Source: Nitrosomonas marina (GTDB lineage: Bacteria > Pseudomonadota > Gammaproteobacteria > Burkholderiales > Nitrosomonadaceae). From it: a DNA stretch of 64,000 bases. This document shows, one piece after another, positions 8,562 through 16,875 of the stretch (its first letter is position 1; every line of letters begins with the position of its first letter). A program made the position numbers and the translations under genes. The notes beneath the pieces were generated by a model. That model saw only the letters and a list, made by a program, of their open reading frames with translations, searched no databases and had not been told where the DNA came from. The stretch covers positions 62,001 through 126,000 of the forward strand of contig NZ_FOIA01000003.1 of assembly GCF_900111605.1 (NCBI RefSeq). Reading direction: 5' to 3'.

Positions 8562-9060
8562 GCTGCTTTAAATTCGAGTGATCTGTAGCAGGATTATATG
8601 TTGAAATAATCGTCGGATATTTGAAGAAAAAGAATGCATGATCATGCTGTTTTGTTGATATGGGGAAGTCTTTGCAGTCGGGCGCAGTGTATCAGTGCGT
8701 ATTATTATTTAACTGTATCGCAATCAGCGTATTTGAGTGATAATACTTTACCGGTTCAAAGCGGTGAAACTGTCTCCTGATAATGATTGATGGAGATGTG
8801 CATCAGCCAGATCAACATTGAGACTGACCACGGTATGCAAATCGCTGCATACGATGTATGGTGAAGCGGGCAAGGTACAAAATTTGATTTACACAATTAC
8901 GGGTTATTGATATTGCAAGATATTCTAACATTCCTTACAGTATTGCAGACAGGGTATTTGCTAATACACTGTAAACACCAAAGAACGGGAATGTGTTTGA
9001 AAACCGGTTTGAATTTCACGGTTGTGTTAAAACTATTAAAATAACAATGGAGTGTTAAAT
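8562..9060. other. Intergenic region with overlapping small hairpins
   Basis: A 499-bp gap between the divergent galE and attachment-protein genes, without a credible gene. GTATGCA (8833-8839) can pair with TGCATAC (8846-8852), while CATAC (8848-8852) can pair with GTATG (8856-8860). These are two mutually exclusive hairpins about 200 bp before the next gene. AT-rich stretches on either side could be promoters. Nothing else was recognised. Confidence 0.35.
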
Positions 9061-9498
9061 ATGACAAAGATATGGATTCTTTCCGCAAATAGCGGTAACG
9101 CCAAACTTTTTTCAGCAGACTCACCCATTGGGCCTTTAACTGAAATTGAGACTTTTGATAACCCGGCTGCCCGGACAAAGCAGTCTGACCTGACTACTGA
9201 CCGTCCGGGACGTAGTTTTGACAGCCATGGCGAAGGACGGCATGCGATGGAAGTTGATGTCAGTCCACATGAACAGGAACAGATCCGTTTTGCAAAATTC
9301 CTTGCCGATCGTCTTGAGCAGGGGCGTTTAACGAAAAAATTCGATCGGTTTGTCATAGTTGCGGCACCTGCGTTCCTAGGGTTGTTGCGAGCCAATCTCA
9401 GCGCGGCCTTAACCACACTGATGTCTTTGGAAATAGATAAGGATTATACTGCGATGAAAATCGACGAGTTACGTACTCGTCTGCCTGAGCGCCTTTGA
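9061..9498 (+). CDS. Host-attachment-type protein (PF10116-like)
   Basis: The ATG at 9061 is chosen over a GTG at 9052 because GGAG lies 8-9 bp upstream of the ATG and overlaps the GTG. The product is 145 residues (MTKIWILSANSGNAKLF...). It contains the pattern of the family annotated as 'protein required for attachment to host cells': W.L.AN...A.LF near the start, RPGRSFDSHGEGRHAME in the middle, and FAKFLADRLEQG followed by FDRFVIVAAPAFLGLLR. This is an alpha/beta fold resembling release-factor-like domains. In free-living bacteria its role is unknown; the attachment name comes from Agrobacterium. It sits 30 bp upstream of a ribosome hibernation factor, which hints at a stress or translation link. 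Confidence 0.75.
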   Translation: MTKIWILSANSGNAKLFSADSPIGPLTEIETFDNPAARTKQSDLTTDRPGRSFDSHGEGRHAMEVDVSPHEQEQIRFAKFLADRLEQGRLTKKFDRFVIVAAPAFLGLLRANLSAALTTLMSLEIDKDYTAMKIDELRTRLPERL

Positions 9499-9528
9499 TT
9501 GCTTCCAGGCAGGATAAAAGGAGAACAC

Positions 9529-9843
9529 ATGCAGATTCAAATTAATACCGATCGTAACATTGAAGGCCGAGAAGTATTGTCAAATCATGTTAAAGCCATG
9601 GTTGAGCATGGATTGGACCGATTTAGTGAACAGCTTACCCGCGTTGAAGTGCACATTAGCGATGAAAACAGTGAAAAGCGGGGAGACAATGATAAGCGTT
9701 GCGTGATAGAAGCTCGCATCGAAAACCGGCAACCCGTTGCAGTAACCCATCAGGATGCAGACCTGGACGCAGCCGTGCGCGGCGCCGTCGACAAGCTTAA
9801 AAATATGATGAGTAGCATGCTTGGGAGACAGAAAAACAAATAA
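9529..9843 (+). CDS. Short ribosome hibernation factor (HPF/RaiA family)
   Basis: The ATG at 9529 follows a strong Shine-Dalgarno (AAAAGGAGAA) and yields 104 residues, the length of the short HPF class. The sequence begins MQIQINTDRNIEG and contains FSEQLTRVEVHISDEN, RCVIEARIENRQPVAVTHQ and DADLDAAVRGAVDKLKNM, as in the sigma-54 modulation protein/S30EA domain. By family it binds the 30S decoding region and inactivates or dimerises ribosomes in stationary phase. The usual partner rpoN is not present here; instead it follows the host-attachment-type gene, probably in one transcript. Confidence 0.85.
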   Translation: MQIQINTDRNIEGREVLSNHVKAMVEHGLDRFSEQLTRVEVHISDENSEKRGDNDKRCVIEARIENRQPVAVTHQDADLDAAVRGAVDKLKNMMSSMLGRQKNK

Positions 9844-9881
9844 TCGTACGCACCTGCAAACGTGGCGGAATGCCTAATGAA

Positions 9882-10415
9882 TTAACGATAAATGTCAGGG
9901 TGAATCCCTTTTTTCAATACGCTGATTGCTTCTTCCCGGCTGTTGACGATTTGTTTGTGCGGGCAAAACAGATTTTTTGATAATTCACGTTGTGCGTAAA
10001 ACTGTCTGACAAAATCAAGTGACTGCCATTCCGATAATCTGGGTTCCACCCAGGTATGGTCGTCTCTACCAATGGCATACAGTTTTCTTTCATTGGTAAT
10101 GCAGCGAATACCCTCATAGCTGATATTCATGGCACCTGCTGAGGAACGAGTAACCAGTGTATAGCGAATCACTCCATCCCGGCCGATAGTGATTGAACTA
10201 GGATCTATGGCATGACTGTAATCAGTCGTCGGTCCTGCATCAAATTCAATCAGATTTCTCAAATCTGGGTAGGCTGGAAGCTGGGTAAGCTGCTCCATCC
10301 ATGTTTTCTCACCATCGAATTCGTCCTTGAATTCTTTTTTTGCAGCGCAGGAAACCAGTAGCAATAAAACAATTGTCAGAACAGTCCATGTTGCCGGTTG
10401 CCCAGGATCGCTCAT
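9882..10415 (-). CDS. CNP1-like family lipoprotein
   Basis: 177 residues with an N-terminal hydrophobic stretch and a lipobox LVSC (Cys about residue 23), so it is probably an exported lipoprotein. The mature part resembles the CNP1 (Neisseria cryptic protein) family of betaproteobacteria, with features such as WMEQLTQLPAYPD, DPSSITIGRDGVIRYTLV and NISYEGIRC. The family has no known function. Its start overlaps the stop of the DUF3501 gene by one base (TAATG), so the two are translationally coupled at the end of the rubrerythrin cluster. Confidence 0.75.
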   Translation of the reverse strand: MSDPGQPATWTVLTIVLLLLVSCAAKKEFKDEFDGEKTWMEQLTQLPAYPDLRNLIEFDAGPTTDYSHAIDPSSITIGRDGVIRYTLVTRSSAGAMNISYEGIRCITNERKLYAIGRDDHTWVEPRLSEWQSLDFVRQFYAQRELSKNLFCPHKQIVNSREEAISVLKKGIHPDIYR

Positions 10416-11005
10416 TACTGGTCTATAAGGTCGTTGGTCAGCGAAGTACGGATTTGCTCGTCCACGGTTTCTATAACCGCCCGGTATGCCGGATGATCAA
10501 CACCTATGGATAGATTGCCGTGTTGATGCAGTGCACGGATCATGTCATGTGACAGTTCAAATCTGAGAAAATGTACGGATGATGTTTTCTCAGTATTTTC
10601 GCGGTCAAGATCTTCGTCTGCTATTGCGTAAACTGGTGGATAATCATCAATTTTTACCCAGACTTTGTCCTCTATTCCGACCATTTTCGCAAGTTGGGCT
10701 GCCCGTTCGGCAGGATCCGGGTACTCTATCATCATGGTTGCCTTCCAGTTAGTACCGTCCGGTATTAACGGGAGATAGGTGTCAAGTTCATGAGTGATTT
10801 CGTTTTCCTGAAAAATACGTTCAACGAGCAACATTTCCTGTATTTGATAACGGATGGTAATATCGTCTTCAAATATCAGGGTAATATGACTGCCAAGCGG
10901 GACTTTTCGCGCTTTTTTGTGCGTCATGACTTCGCTGCGTTTCTGACTTCGCACTTTGGCGTAATCTTCCAGTGTTAACAAACTGTCACGGGTAATTTTG
11001 TTCAT
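10415..11005 (-). CDS. DUF3501 family protein
   Basis: 196 residues: MNKITRDSLLTLEDYAKVRSQ, then SHITLIFEDDITIRYQIQEML, TYLPLIPDGTNWKATMMIEY and HFLRFELSHDMI. These are recognised features of DUF3501 proteins, which are almost always found beside a CCG-domain Fe-S oxidoreductase and rubrerythrin. The function is not established. It lies 5 bp after the Fe-S gene and overlaps the CNP1-like gene by one base, so it belongs to the same transcript. The protein has no Cys ligands or TM segments of its own, suggesting a cytoplasmic soluble partner. Confidence 0.85.
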   Translation of the reverse strand: MNKITRDSLLTLEDYAKVRSQKRSEVMTHKKARKVPLGSHITLIFEDDITIRYQIQEMLLVERIFQENEITHELDTYLPLIPDGTNWKATMMIEYPDPAERAAQLAKMVGIEDKVWVKIDDYPPVYAIADEDLDRENTEKTSSVHFLRFELSHDMIRALHQHGNLSIGVDHPAYRAVIETVDEQIRTSLTNDLIDQ

Positions 11006-11010
11006 TTCCT

Positions 11011-12402
11011 CTAGTCGGTCGTTGAGTTGACTGGTTGATTGGATAAATCGGATTGCTGGGTGTCTTCAGGATAGCCTTCATAGGCTATACGGAGTAGAGA
11101 AAGCGGGTGAAGGTTTTTTGCTGAATTTTCGGGTCCCATGCCCTGTTCGATGTGTCGCGCGGCAATCGGACAGTCCGAACTGATATAATCGGGTCGATTG
11201 GCGGCCATTTGGCGAAAAACTGGGCGTCCAATTTTCATCGAATCAGTAAAGTGCTCGCTTTTGATGCCCCAGGTTCCGTCGTGGCCGGAGCAACGTTCAA
11301 CAACATTGACTTCGGTGTCCGGAATCAGTTGTAAAACATCGCGTGTTTTTTTGCCGATGTTTTGTACACGCTGGTGGCAGGGTATATGGTACGCTACTTT
11401 ACCCAGTGGTGTTTTAAAGTCTGTTTTCAGCAGTTCATCCTGATTTCTTAACACAAAATATTCGAACGGATCAAACATGGCGGCAGCGACGGTCTGAACG
11501 GCCTCGTCATCCGGAAATAACAGCGGCAATTCCTGCTTGTACATTAGGATACAGGACGGTATTGCAGATAGAATGGCGTATCCATCCTCGGCTAGTTTCA
11601 GCAATTGCGGGATATTTTCATTTTTCAGTGTTTCCACCGTCTCCAGATCACCTAATTCCAGTTTTGGCATGCCGCAACACGATTCTTTTGACACCAGTCT
11701 CGTCGGAATTTCGTTATGTTCCAGTATTTTCAGCAAATCATGCCCAATACCGGGCTCATTGTAATTTACGTAACAGGTGGCGTAGATGGCTACTTTGCCA
11801 TGTGTTCGTTTACCGTCTTTGACCGTAAAGTGATCATCGGTTCGAGCATTTGAGCGGAATTTTTTGGCGGTATATTCAGGTAAAACGCGGTCGGCATGTA
11901 TTCCCAGAGTGGAGTCCATTAATTTGCGCACTGCTGATGATTTATTCAGCGTATTGATACCCTGAGCAATTCCCGGTGTCGCAGCAATTTTTCCGACCTG
12001 GTCTGTGTTTGATAACAATCGGTCACGGAAGCCGGCGCCTTTGTTTTTGAATTGAACGGCCTTGCTGCGAAGCATTAAATGCGGAAAATCCACATTCCAT
12101 TCATGTGGCGGTACATAGGGACATTTTGTCATGAAACACATGTCGCACAAGAAACAGCGGTCGACAACTTCCCAGTATTTACTTTTTTCTACGCCATCTA
12201 GTTCACCGGTAGTGCCTTCGTCAATCAAATCGAATAAACGCGGAAATGCAGTACACAGATTGACACACCGCCGACACCCATGACAGATGTCAAAGATGCG
12301 ATCCATTTCATTCTGAAGAGTCTCTTCATTGTAGAACTCAATTTTTTTCCAATCAATCGGATAGCGTGTGGGTGCTTCCAGACTGCCTTCACGAGTAGCC
12401 AT
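11011..12402 (-). CDS. Fe-S oxidoreductase with two 4Fe-4S centres and CCG domains (GlpC/HdrD-like)
   Basis: 463 residues. The N-terminal third holds two ferredoxin-type Cys clusters, CHGCRRCVNLC and CFLCDMCFMTKCP. The C-terminal two thirds hold two cysteine-rich CCG domains, seen as ATCYVNYNEPGIG...ESCCGMP and HIPCHQRVQ...ERCSGHDGTWG. In GlpC, HdrD and LutA homologues such domains move electrons to quinone or carry a non-cubane cluster; the second CCG here has C-S-G instead of C-C-G. The gene lies between rubrerythrin and DUF3501, an association seen in many aerobes and thought to link to peroxide or oxidant reduction, but unproven. Confidence 0.88.
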   Translation of the reverse strand: MATREGSLEAPTRYPIDWKKIEFYNEETLQNEMDRIFDICHGCRRCVNLCTAFPRLFDLIDEGTTGELDGVEKSKYWEVVDRCFLCDMCFMTKCPYVPPHEWNVDFPHLMLRSKAVQFKNKGAGFRDRLLSNTDQVGKIAATPGIAQGINTLNKSSAVRKLMDSTLGIHADRVLPEYTAKKFRSNARTDDHFTVKDGKRTHGKVAIYATCYVNYNEPGIGHDLLKILEHNEIPTRLVSKESCCGMPKLELGDLETVETLKNENIPQLLKLAEDGYAILSAIPSCILMYKQELPLLFPDDEAVQTVAAAMFDPFEYFVLRNQDELLKTDFKTPLGKVAYHIPCHQRVQNIGKKTRDVLQLIPDTEVNVVERCSGHDGTWGIKSEHFTDSMKIGRPVFRQMAANRPDYISSDCPIAARHIEQGMGPENSAKNLHPLSLLRIAYEGYPEDTQQSDLSNQPVNSTTD

Positions 12403-12438
12403 AGTGTAATCGATATAATAAACAGATTGTATTGCTCG

Positions 12439-12503
12439 GCGGATGAAATTACTCGCCTGAGGCGATCATTTCAATCCGCTGTGTGTTGCAGGACACTTGT
12501 CCT
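12439..12503. repeat. Two hairpins in the rubrerythrin-oxidoreductase spacer
   Basis: GCGGATGAAAT (12439-12449) pairs with ATTTCAATCCGC (12468-12479) with one bulge, enclosing TCGCC-TGA-GGCGA (12453-12465). This gives a ~41-bp stem-loop. AGGACACTTGTCCT (12490-12503) forms a second small hairpin. No U-tract follows on the minus strand, so this looks like an mRNA processing or stability element between the two genes rather than a terminator. Confidence 0.55.
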
Positions 12504-12528
12504 TACCGCAATATATCCGTTTTACAGA

Positions 12529-12948
12529 TTAATCGGTCAGGCTGTCGAGTGCACGCTGGAAACGATTGGCGTGCGAGCGTTCGGCTTTTGCCAGCGTTTC
12601 AAACCAGTCGGCGATTTCATCAAAGCCTTCATCGCGTGCAGTTTTTGCCATTCCAGGATACATGTCGGTATATTCATGCGTTTCTCCGGCAATAGCAGTT
12701 TTCAGGTTATCCCTTGTCGAGCCGAAAACCAGGCCAGTAGCCGGGTCACCGCATGATTCCAGATATTCCAGGTGACCATGAGCGTGTCCCGTCTCGCCCT
12801 CGGCAGTTGAACGAAATACTGTTGCGACATCATTTTGTCCTTCGACATCGGCCTTGGCTGCAAAATACAAATAGCGGCGATTTGCCTGAGATTCTCCCGC
12901 AAAGGCTGCTTTTAGATTACTTTCGGTTTTGGATCCTTTGAGTTCCAT
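12529..12948 (-). CDS. Rubrerythrin-type diiron protein without rubredoxin domain
   Basis: 139 residues forming only the ferritin-like four-helix domain. The diiron ligands are in [38 protein letters not shown] and [10 protein letters not shown], spaced as in rubrerythrin. The C-terminal Cys-x2-Cys rubredoxin module of classical rubrerythrin is absent, so electrons must come from another protein, plausibly the Fe-S oxidoreductase encoded next. The likely role is peroxide reduction in the cytoplasm. A strong Shine-Dalgarno (AAAGGAGA) precedes the ATG, and a good Fur-box candidate lies 45-60 bp upstream of it. Confidence 0.9.
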   Translation of the reverse strand: MELKGSKTESNLKAAFAGESQANRRYLYFAAKADVEGQNDVATVFRSTAEGETGHAHGHLEYLESCGDPATGLVFGSTRDNLKTAIAGETHEYTDMYPGMAKTARDEGFDEIADWFETLAKAERSHANRFQRALDSLTD

Positions 12949-12992
12949 TGTTTTATCTCCTTTGTAACGTAACGCGTTTCAATATCTACTTG

Positions 12993-13007
12993 TGATAATT
13001 ATTATGA
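12993..13007 (-). promoter_or_regulatory. Candidate Fur box upstream of the rubrerythrin gene
   Basis: TGATAATTATTATGA matches the 7-1-7 Fur core TGATAATNATTATCA at 13 of 14 defined positions. It lies 45-59 bp before the rubrerythrin ATG, a typical operator position. A fur gene is present in this window at 58218-58658. No binding data are available. Confidence 0.55.
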
Positions 13008-13165
13008 TCGGAATTATGCATCATTCTGACATAAACGCCAGCATCAATGATAGCCGATTCGGTTATTTTTTGAATGCTGGATTGTTTTGGAAGCGAGACT
13101 ATCGAAGCGGTTTATGCTTGTCAAGGTCACCGGACAGGCATTCGCTGGGGATAACATGTCAGCCG

Positions 13166-14398
13166 TTAACCGGGTTTGCCGTCGATACGCGGGCGCCAGA
13201 AGACCGGTATGTAGCGAATGGCCCATAAACTGAAGCATGTTAGCCATATCAGCCCCGCAATCAGATACAGTACCGGTGCAAACTGAGACACCGGAGGAAC
13301 CAGTTCTGGTAGTATCCTGACCACTGCGGCTGCTTGAAAACCTATGAACAGTTGCCATGTAAAATGATCCAGTACCAAGGGCCGGCCTGAGTGTCCGATT
13401 GTGACGCGTGATGCCATGCCCAGCACCATGCTGGCAAAATAGCCTATAGCCAATGCGTGCAGCGGTGCCATTCCCAAGTGCCATGTGCTGGCATTGCTCT
13501 GCATGAAGATAATACTTTGCAGACCAAACAGCAGCATTGAAATGCTGAGCCAGGCAAAAGCAATGTGCAACACTGCCAGCAGGCTGATCTGAAAGCTGCG
13601 CAGCAATCCCCAGCGGATGGACAAGAACAGGGCGCAGATTGCCAGGGGCAAGTCTGCCATCCACAGGTACTGGGTCATGCCCGCCAGTTGCAACAGACCA
13701 TGCATGATAGTGCATGTCAGCATGAACCAGAGTATCCAGTACGGTTTGAAAACGACATAATTATCCAGCACCCGGCTGGAGAAAAATGGAATCATGCGGT
13801 GCGAGACGGCCAGTAAAATCGGCATTAGAAAAAACCAGATGCCTGCCTGGCGTGAAAAATCCAGAAAAAACAGACTGTCTGTAAGTAACCACAGTATATA
13901 AGCTGCAACACCCATACAGCCCATCAGTAAGGCCGTGCTGGTAACAGCAGCATGGCGCCTGTCTTGGTCTTTTGCCTGAATCAGAATGTTCTGCAATGAT
14001 CTGAATGCATTGATGAAACCGACCAGAATTGCGGTAACGCCTGTTATGCTGATCCATTTTTCATGGAAGAGCCCTGTATAAAACAATGCGACACCAGCAA
14101 TCATAAGTATGCATGTCGTCATATAGACGTGTTTGGCAATTTTTTTTCCGTTCATCCAGTTCGGATAAGTTGTGAACAGAAAACCAAAAATAAAGAATGG
14201 AAAAAAACAATAAATCATCAAAAATGCGTGTGCCCAGGTTGGTGCAATGCTCCAGGCTGTACTTGCGCCAAATATTGCATATCTTCCCGCCAGGTCGTAT
14301 ACCCACCATATCAGGGTAAAAATACCTTGTAGTGCGCCTGCTAAAAAAAGACTGCGATGCGGCGCTGCCGAAATGTGATGCCATAAATTAGTGAGCAT
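13166..14398 (-). CDS. nnrS: NnrS family haem/copper membrane protein
   Basis: 410 residues with about twelve hydrophobic segments. Family patterns include HRSLFLAGALQGIFTLIWW near the start (haem-ligand His region), HAFLMIYCFFPFFIFGFLFTTYPNWM, MPILLAVSHRMIPFFSSRVL, and WHLGMAPLHALAIGYFASMVLGMASRVTIGHSGRPL. NnrS proteins are inner-membrane proteins tied to nitric-oxide and nitrosative stress; the exact activity is not known. This fits an organism that makes NO during ammonia oxidation or denitrification. The upstream region (14399-14440) is AT-rich with -10-like sequences; no clear NnrR or NsrR operator was seen. Confidence 0.88.
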   Translation of the reverse strand: MLTNLWHHISAAPHRSLFLAGALQGIFTLIWWVYDLAGRYAIFGASTAWSIAPTWAHAFLMIYCFFPFFIFGFLFTTYPNWMNGKKIAKHVYMTTCILMIAGVALFYTGLFHEKWISITGVTAILVGFINAFRSLQNILIQAKDQDRRHAAVTSTALLMGCMGVAAYILWLLTDSLFFLDFSRQAGIWFFLMPILLAVSHRMIPFFSSRVLDNYVVFKPYWILWFMLTCTIMHGLLQLAGMTQYLWMADLPLAICALFLSIRWGLLRSFQISLLAVLHIAFAWLSISMLLFGLQSIIFMQSNASTWHLGMAPLHALAIGYFASMVLGMASRVTIGHSGRPLVLDHFTWQLFIGFQAAAVVRILPELVPPVSQFAPVLYLIAGLIWLTCFSLWAIRYIPVFWRPRIDGKPG

Positions 14399-14547
14399 TC
14401 GGAATCCTTTATAACGAATTTGATATAATATAGATAATTTAACAGATGTCGGCTGTCAGATTACTGGTCGTTTGTCCAGTTTTGCTGATTGTTGATACGA
14501 ATTGAATTACACCTCCTGTCCTATAACACTGCACTTAAGATTTCAAC

Positions 14548-15387
14548 ATGCTCGATATTGATTTGCACAGTCATTCAAATATTTCTGATGGCGTTCTGAC
14601 ACCTGCCCAGCTTGTCGATCGGGCTGCCCAGCGTGGCGTAAAGGTGCTAGCACTGACGGACCATGATGATGTGGCCGGGTTAGATGAAGCCCGTTGTGCT
14701 GCAGCGAAAAAAAATATCACATTTATAAACGGTGTGGAAATCTCTGTCAGCTGGCGTGGCCGAACCATCCATATTCTGGGACTGAATGTTGATCCAGAAT
14801 ATCAACCGCTTTATGAGGGTCTGGCCGCCATTCGTTCCGGCCGTACGCAACGGGCTCAAAACATTGCGGAAGAGCTGGAGAAAGCAGGCATTACCGGCAG
14901 TCTCAAAGGGGCCTACGCCTTCGTTGGTGAGCGCGGTCTGATCGGTCGTACGCATTTTGGGCGTTTTTTGGTGGAAAAGGGATACGCCAAGGACATGAAA
15001 TCGGTATTCAAGAAATATCTGGTCAAGGGGAAACCGGGTTATGCCCATCATGAATGGGCCGCTCTCAGTCAGGCAATTGCCTGGATAACCGGAAGCGGCG
15101 GTCGTGCCGTAATCGCGCACCCGGCCCGATATAATTTAGGAAAGAATGTGTTAAACGACTTGCTTGATGAATTTTCAGCACTGGGTGGTTCCGCTATCGA
15201 AGTGATCAGCGCCAGTCATACACCTCAGCAAGTTGAGATTTTTGCGGCGCATGCAAAAAACAGAAACTTGCTGACATCATGCGGATCCGATTTTCATGGA
15301 CCGGGAGAAAGCTTTTTTGATTTAGGCCGTTTGCCGGAGTTGCCATTCGGGTGCGTACCGGTATGGCATGACTGGAATGCATTTTAA
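14548..15387 (+). CDS. PHP-domain 3',5'-nucleotide phosphatase / 5'-exonuclease (RNase AM/YciV family)
   Basis: 279 residues, the usual length of the YciV (TrpH/RnmE) family. Metal-binding motifs of the PHP fold are visible: DLHSHSNISDG (residues ~4-14), ALTDHDDVAGL (~37-47), INGVEISVSW, GRTHFGRFL, VIAHPARYN and CGSDFHGPG near the end. Members hydrolyse pAp-like 3',5'-bisphosphates and trim 5' ends of RNAs. The next gene is a YciO homologue; this phosphatase-yciO adjacency is also seen in enterobacteria, supporting the assignment. The second domain (residues ~100-190) matches the insert typical of this family. Confidence 0.9.
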   Translation: MLDIDLHSHSNISDGVLTPAQLVDRAAQRGVKVLALTDHDDVAGLDEARCAAAKKNITFINGVEISVSWRGRTIHILGLNVDPEYQPLYEGLAAIRSGRTQRAQNIAEELEKAGITGSLKGAYAFVGERGLIGRTHFGRFLVEKGYAKDMKSVFKKYLVKGKPGYAHHEWAALSQAIAWITGSGGRAVIAHPARYNLGKNVLNDLLDEFSALGGSAIEVISASHTPQQVEIFAAHAKNRNLLTSCGSDFHGPGESFFDLGRLPELPFGCVPVWHDWNAF

Positions 15388-15498
15388 ACAACAGGCGTAC
15401 TGTTAATTTGATGTATCAGCAGACAGCGCGTTGACGCAGCAGCTAAACAACAGTTCGCATATTAATTGACCGACAATCATTTGGTATAATCATCCGCT

Positions 15499-16134
15499 AT
15501 GGCTCAATTTTTCACGATTCATACAGAAAACCCACACTTACGATTGATCAAGCAGGCCGTGAATATCGTGCGTAATGGTGGCGTTATTGTTTATCCAACG
15601 GATTCATGTTACGCGCTGGGTTGCCAGATCGGTGATAAAAGCGCAATGTCACGCATTCGGACGATTCGTCAGGTGGATGAAAAGCATCACTTTACGCTGG
15701 TATGCAGGAATCTGGCAGAAATTTCGCTGTACGCCAGGGTAGACAATGCGCAATACCGTTTACTGAAAGCCAATACGCCAGGCAGCTACACATTTATCTT
15801 GCAGGCCAGTAAGGAAGTCCCGCGCCGGCTTCAGCATCCCAAGCGTTATACGATTGGTTTGCGCATTCCAGATCATCCTGTCGCTTTGGCATTACTGGAG
15901 GAAATGGGTGAACCTTTGTTAAGCTCAACGCTGGTGTTGCCGGGCGACGAATTGCCTATGAATGATGCAGACTCTATCAGGCAGCGTCTGGAGCAACAGG
16001 TCGACCTGGTGATGGATGCCGGATCCTGTGGTCTGGAGATGACCACCGTTATTGATCTGACAGATGAAGTGCCGATGCTTGTCAGGGCGGGTAAAGGCAG
16101 CCTTGATCCTTTCGGAATAGAACATGGGTCTTGA
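15499..16134 (+). CDS. YciO/Sua5/YrdC family RNA-binding protein
   Basis: 211 residues. It shows the YrdC fold markers: GGVIVYPTDSCYALGCQIGDK, RTIRQVDEKHHFTLVCRNL, TPGSYTFILQASKEVPRRL, TIGLRIPDHPVALALLEEMGEPLLSSTL. In TsaC/Sua5 this domain makes threonylcarbamoyl-AMP for the tRNA t6A modification. The sequence is closer to the YciO branch, whose main role is less clear, and it lacks the Sua5 C-terminal domain. It follows the PHP phosphatase, and its 3' end overlaps the M50 protease start by 11 bp. Confidence 0.85.
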   Translation: MAQFFTIHTENPHLRLIKQAVNIVRNGGVIVYPTDSCYALGCQIGDKSAMSRIRTIRQVDEKHHFTLVCRNLAEISLYARVDNAQYRLLKANTPGSYTFILQASKEVPRRLQHPKRYTIGLRIPDHPVALALLEEMGEPLLSSTLVLPGDELPMNDADSIRQRLEQQVDLVMDAGSCGLEMTTVIDLTDEVPMLVRAGKGSLDPFGIEHGS

Positions 16135-16795
16135 TGGCATTATACAGGGAATTGCCATATATGCTTTGCCGGTTATATTTGCCATCACCATGCACGAGGC
16201 TGCACACGGTTATGTAGCCAGGTATTTCGGGGATTTTACTGCATTCAACCAGGGTAGAATCAGTCTTAATCCGGCAAAGCATATAGATCCGGTAGGAACG
16301 ATTCTGGTGCCGGCTACACTGTTTATTGTCAGTAAATTAACCATGGGGGCAGGCTTTCTATTTGGCTGGGCCAAGCCGGTACCAGTCAACTTCGCCAATC
16401 TGCGCAAACCCAAACAGGACATGTTATGGGTTGCAGTTGCCGGACCAGGAGCCAATCTGATGATGGCTATTTTTTGGGCGCTGTTCATGAAGCTTGCCAT
16501 TATTCTCCCTGTCAGCGATTTTACCGGACCCATGTTAATAATGGGCAGAGCGGGTATCGAAATCAATCTGATATTGATGGTGTTAAATCTGTTGCCGCTG
16601 CCACCACTTGATGGTGGACGTATGGCTATGAGTCTGCTTCCTCATCAAATTGCCAGTCACTTCGCTAAAATCGAACCTTACGGTTTTATGATTTTGCTGA
16701 TTTTATTGATCAGTGGCATTCTTGGCATCATTGTCTGGCCGTTGATAACATTTATCAAGTTAATGATGGTTTCTTTTTTTGGACTATACATTTAA
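16124..16795 (+). CDS. Site-2 protease family (M50) membrane metallopeptidase
   Basis: 223 residues, mostly hydrophobic, with the zinc motif HEAAHGYVARYFGD in the first TM region (residues ~24-37) and the distal ligand motif PLDGGRMAM near residue 165. It also has NPAKHIDPVGT and FGWAKPVPVN, typical of the short group of site-2 proteases without PDZ domains. Such enzymes cleave within the inner membrane; the substrate is unknown. The start overlaps the yciO stop by 11 bp, so translation is probably coupled. trpS follows 80 bp later. Confidence 0.9.
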   Translation: MGLDGIIQGIAIYALPVIFAITMHEAAHGYVARYFGDFTAFNQGRISLNPAKHIDPVGTILVPATLFIVSKLTMGAGFLFGWAKPVPVNFANLRKPKQDMLWVAVAGPGANLMMAIFWALFMKLAIILPVSDFTGPMLIMGRAGIEINLILMVLNLLPLPPLDGGRMAMSLLPHQIASHFAKIEPYGFMILLILLISGILGIIVWPLITFIKLMMVSFFGLYI

Positions 16796-16875
16796 TCGAG
16801 TTGTTCAGTGTCTAGAAACTTTCCATTTATTTAATGAACCGAAGATTCATACTATCTGAAATTAGGACATAACAT

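Noticed and set aside
16796..16875. T-box or attenuator upstream of trpS
   Set aside because: The gap is only 80 bp, with no T-box consensus, no terminator-like hairpin and no Trp-rich leader peptide.
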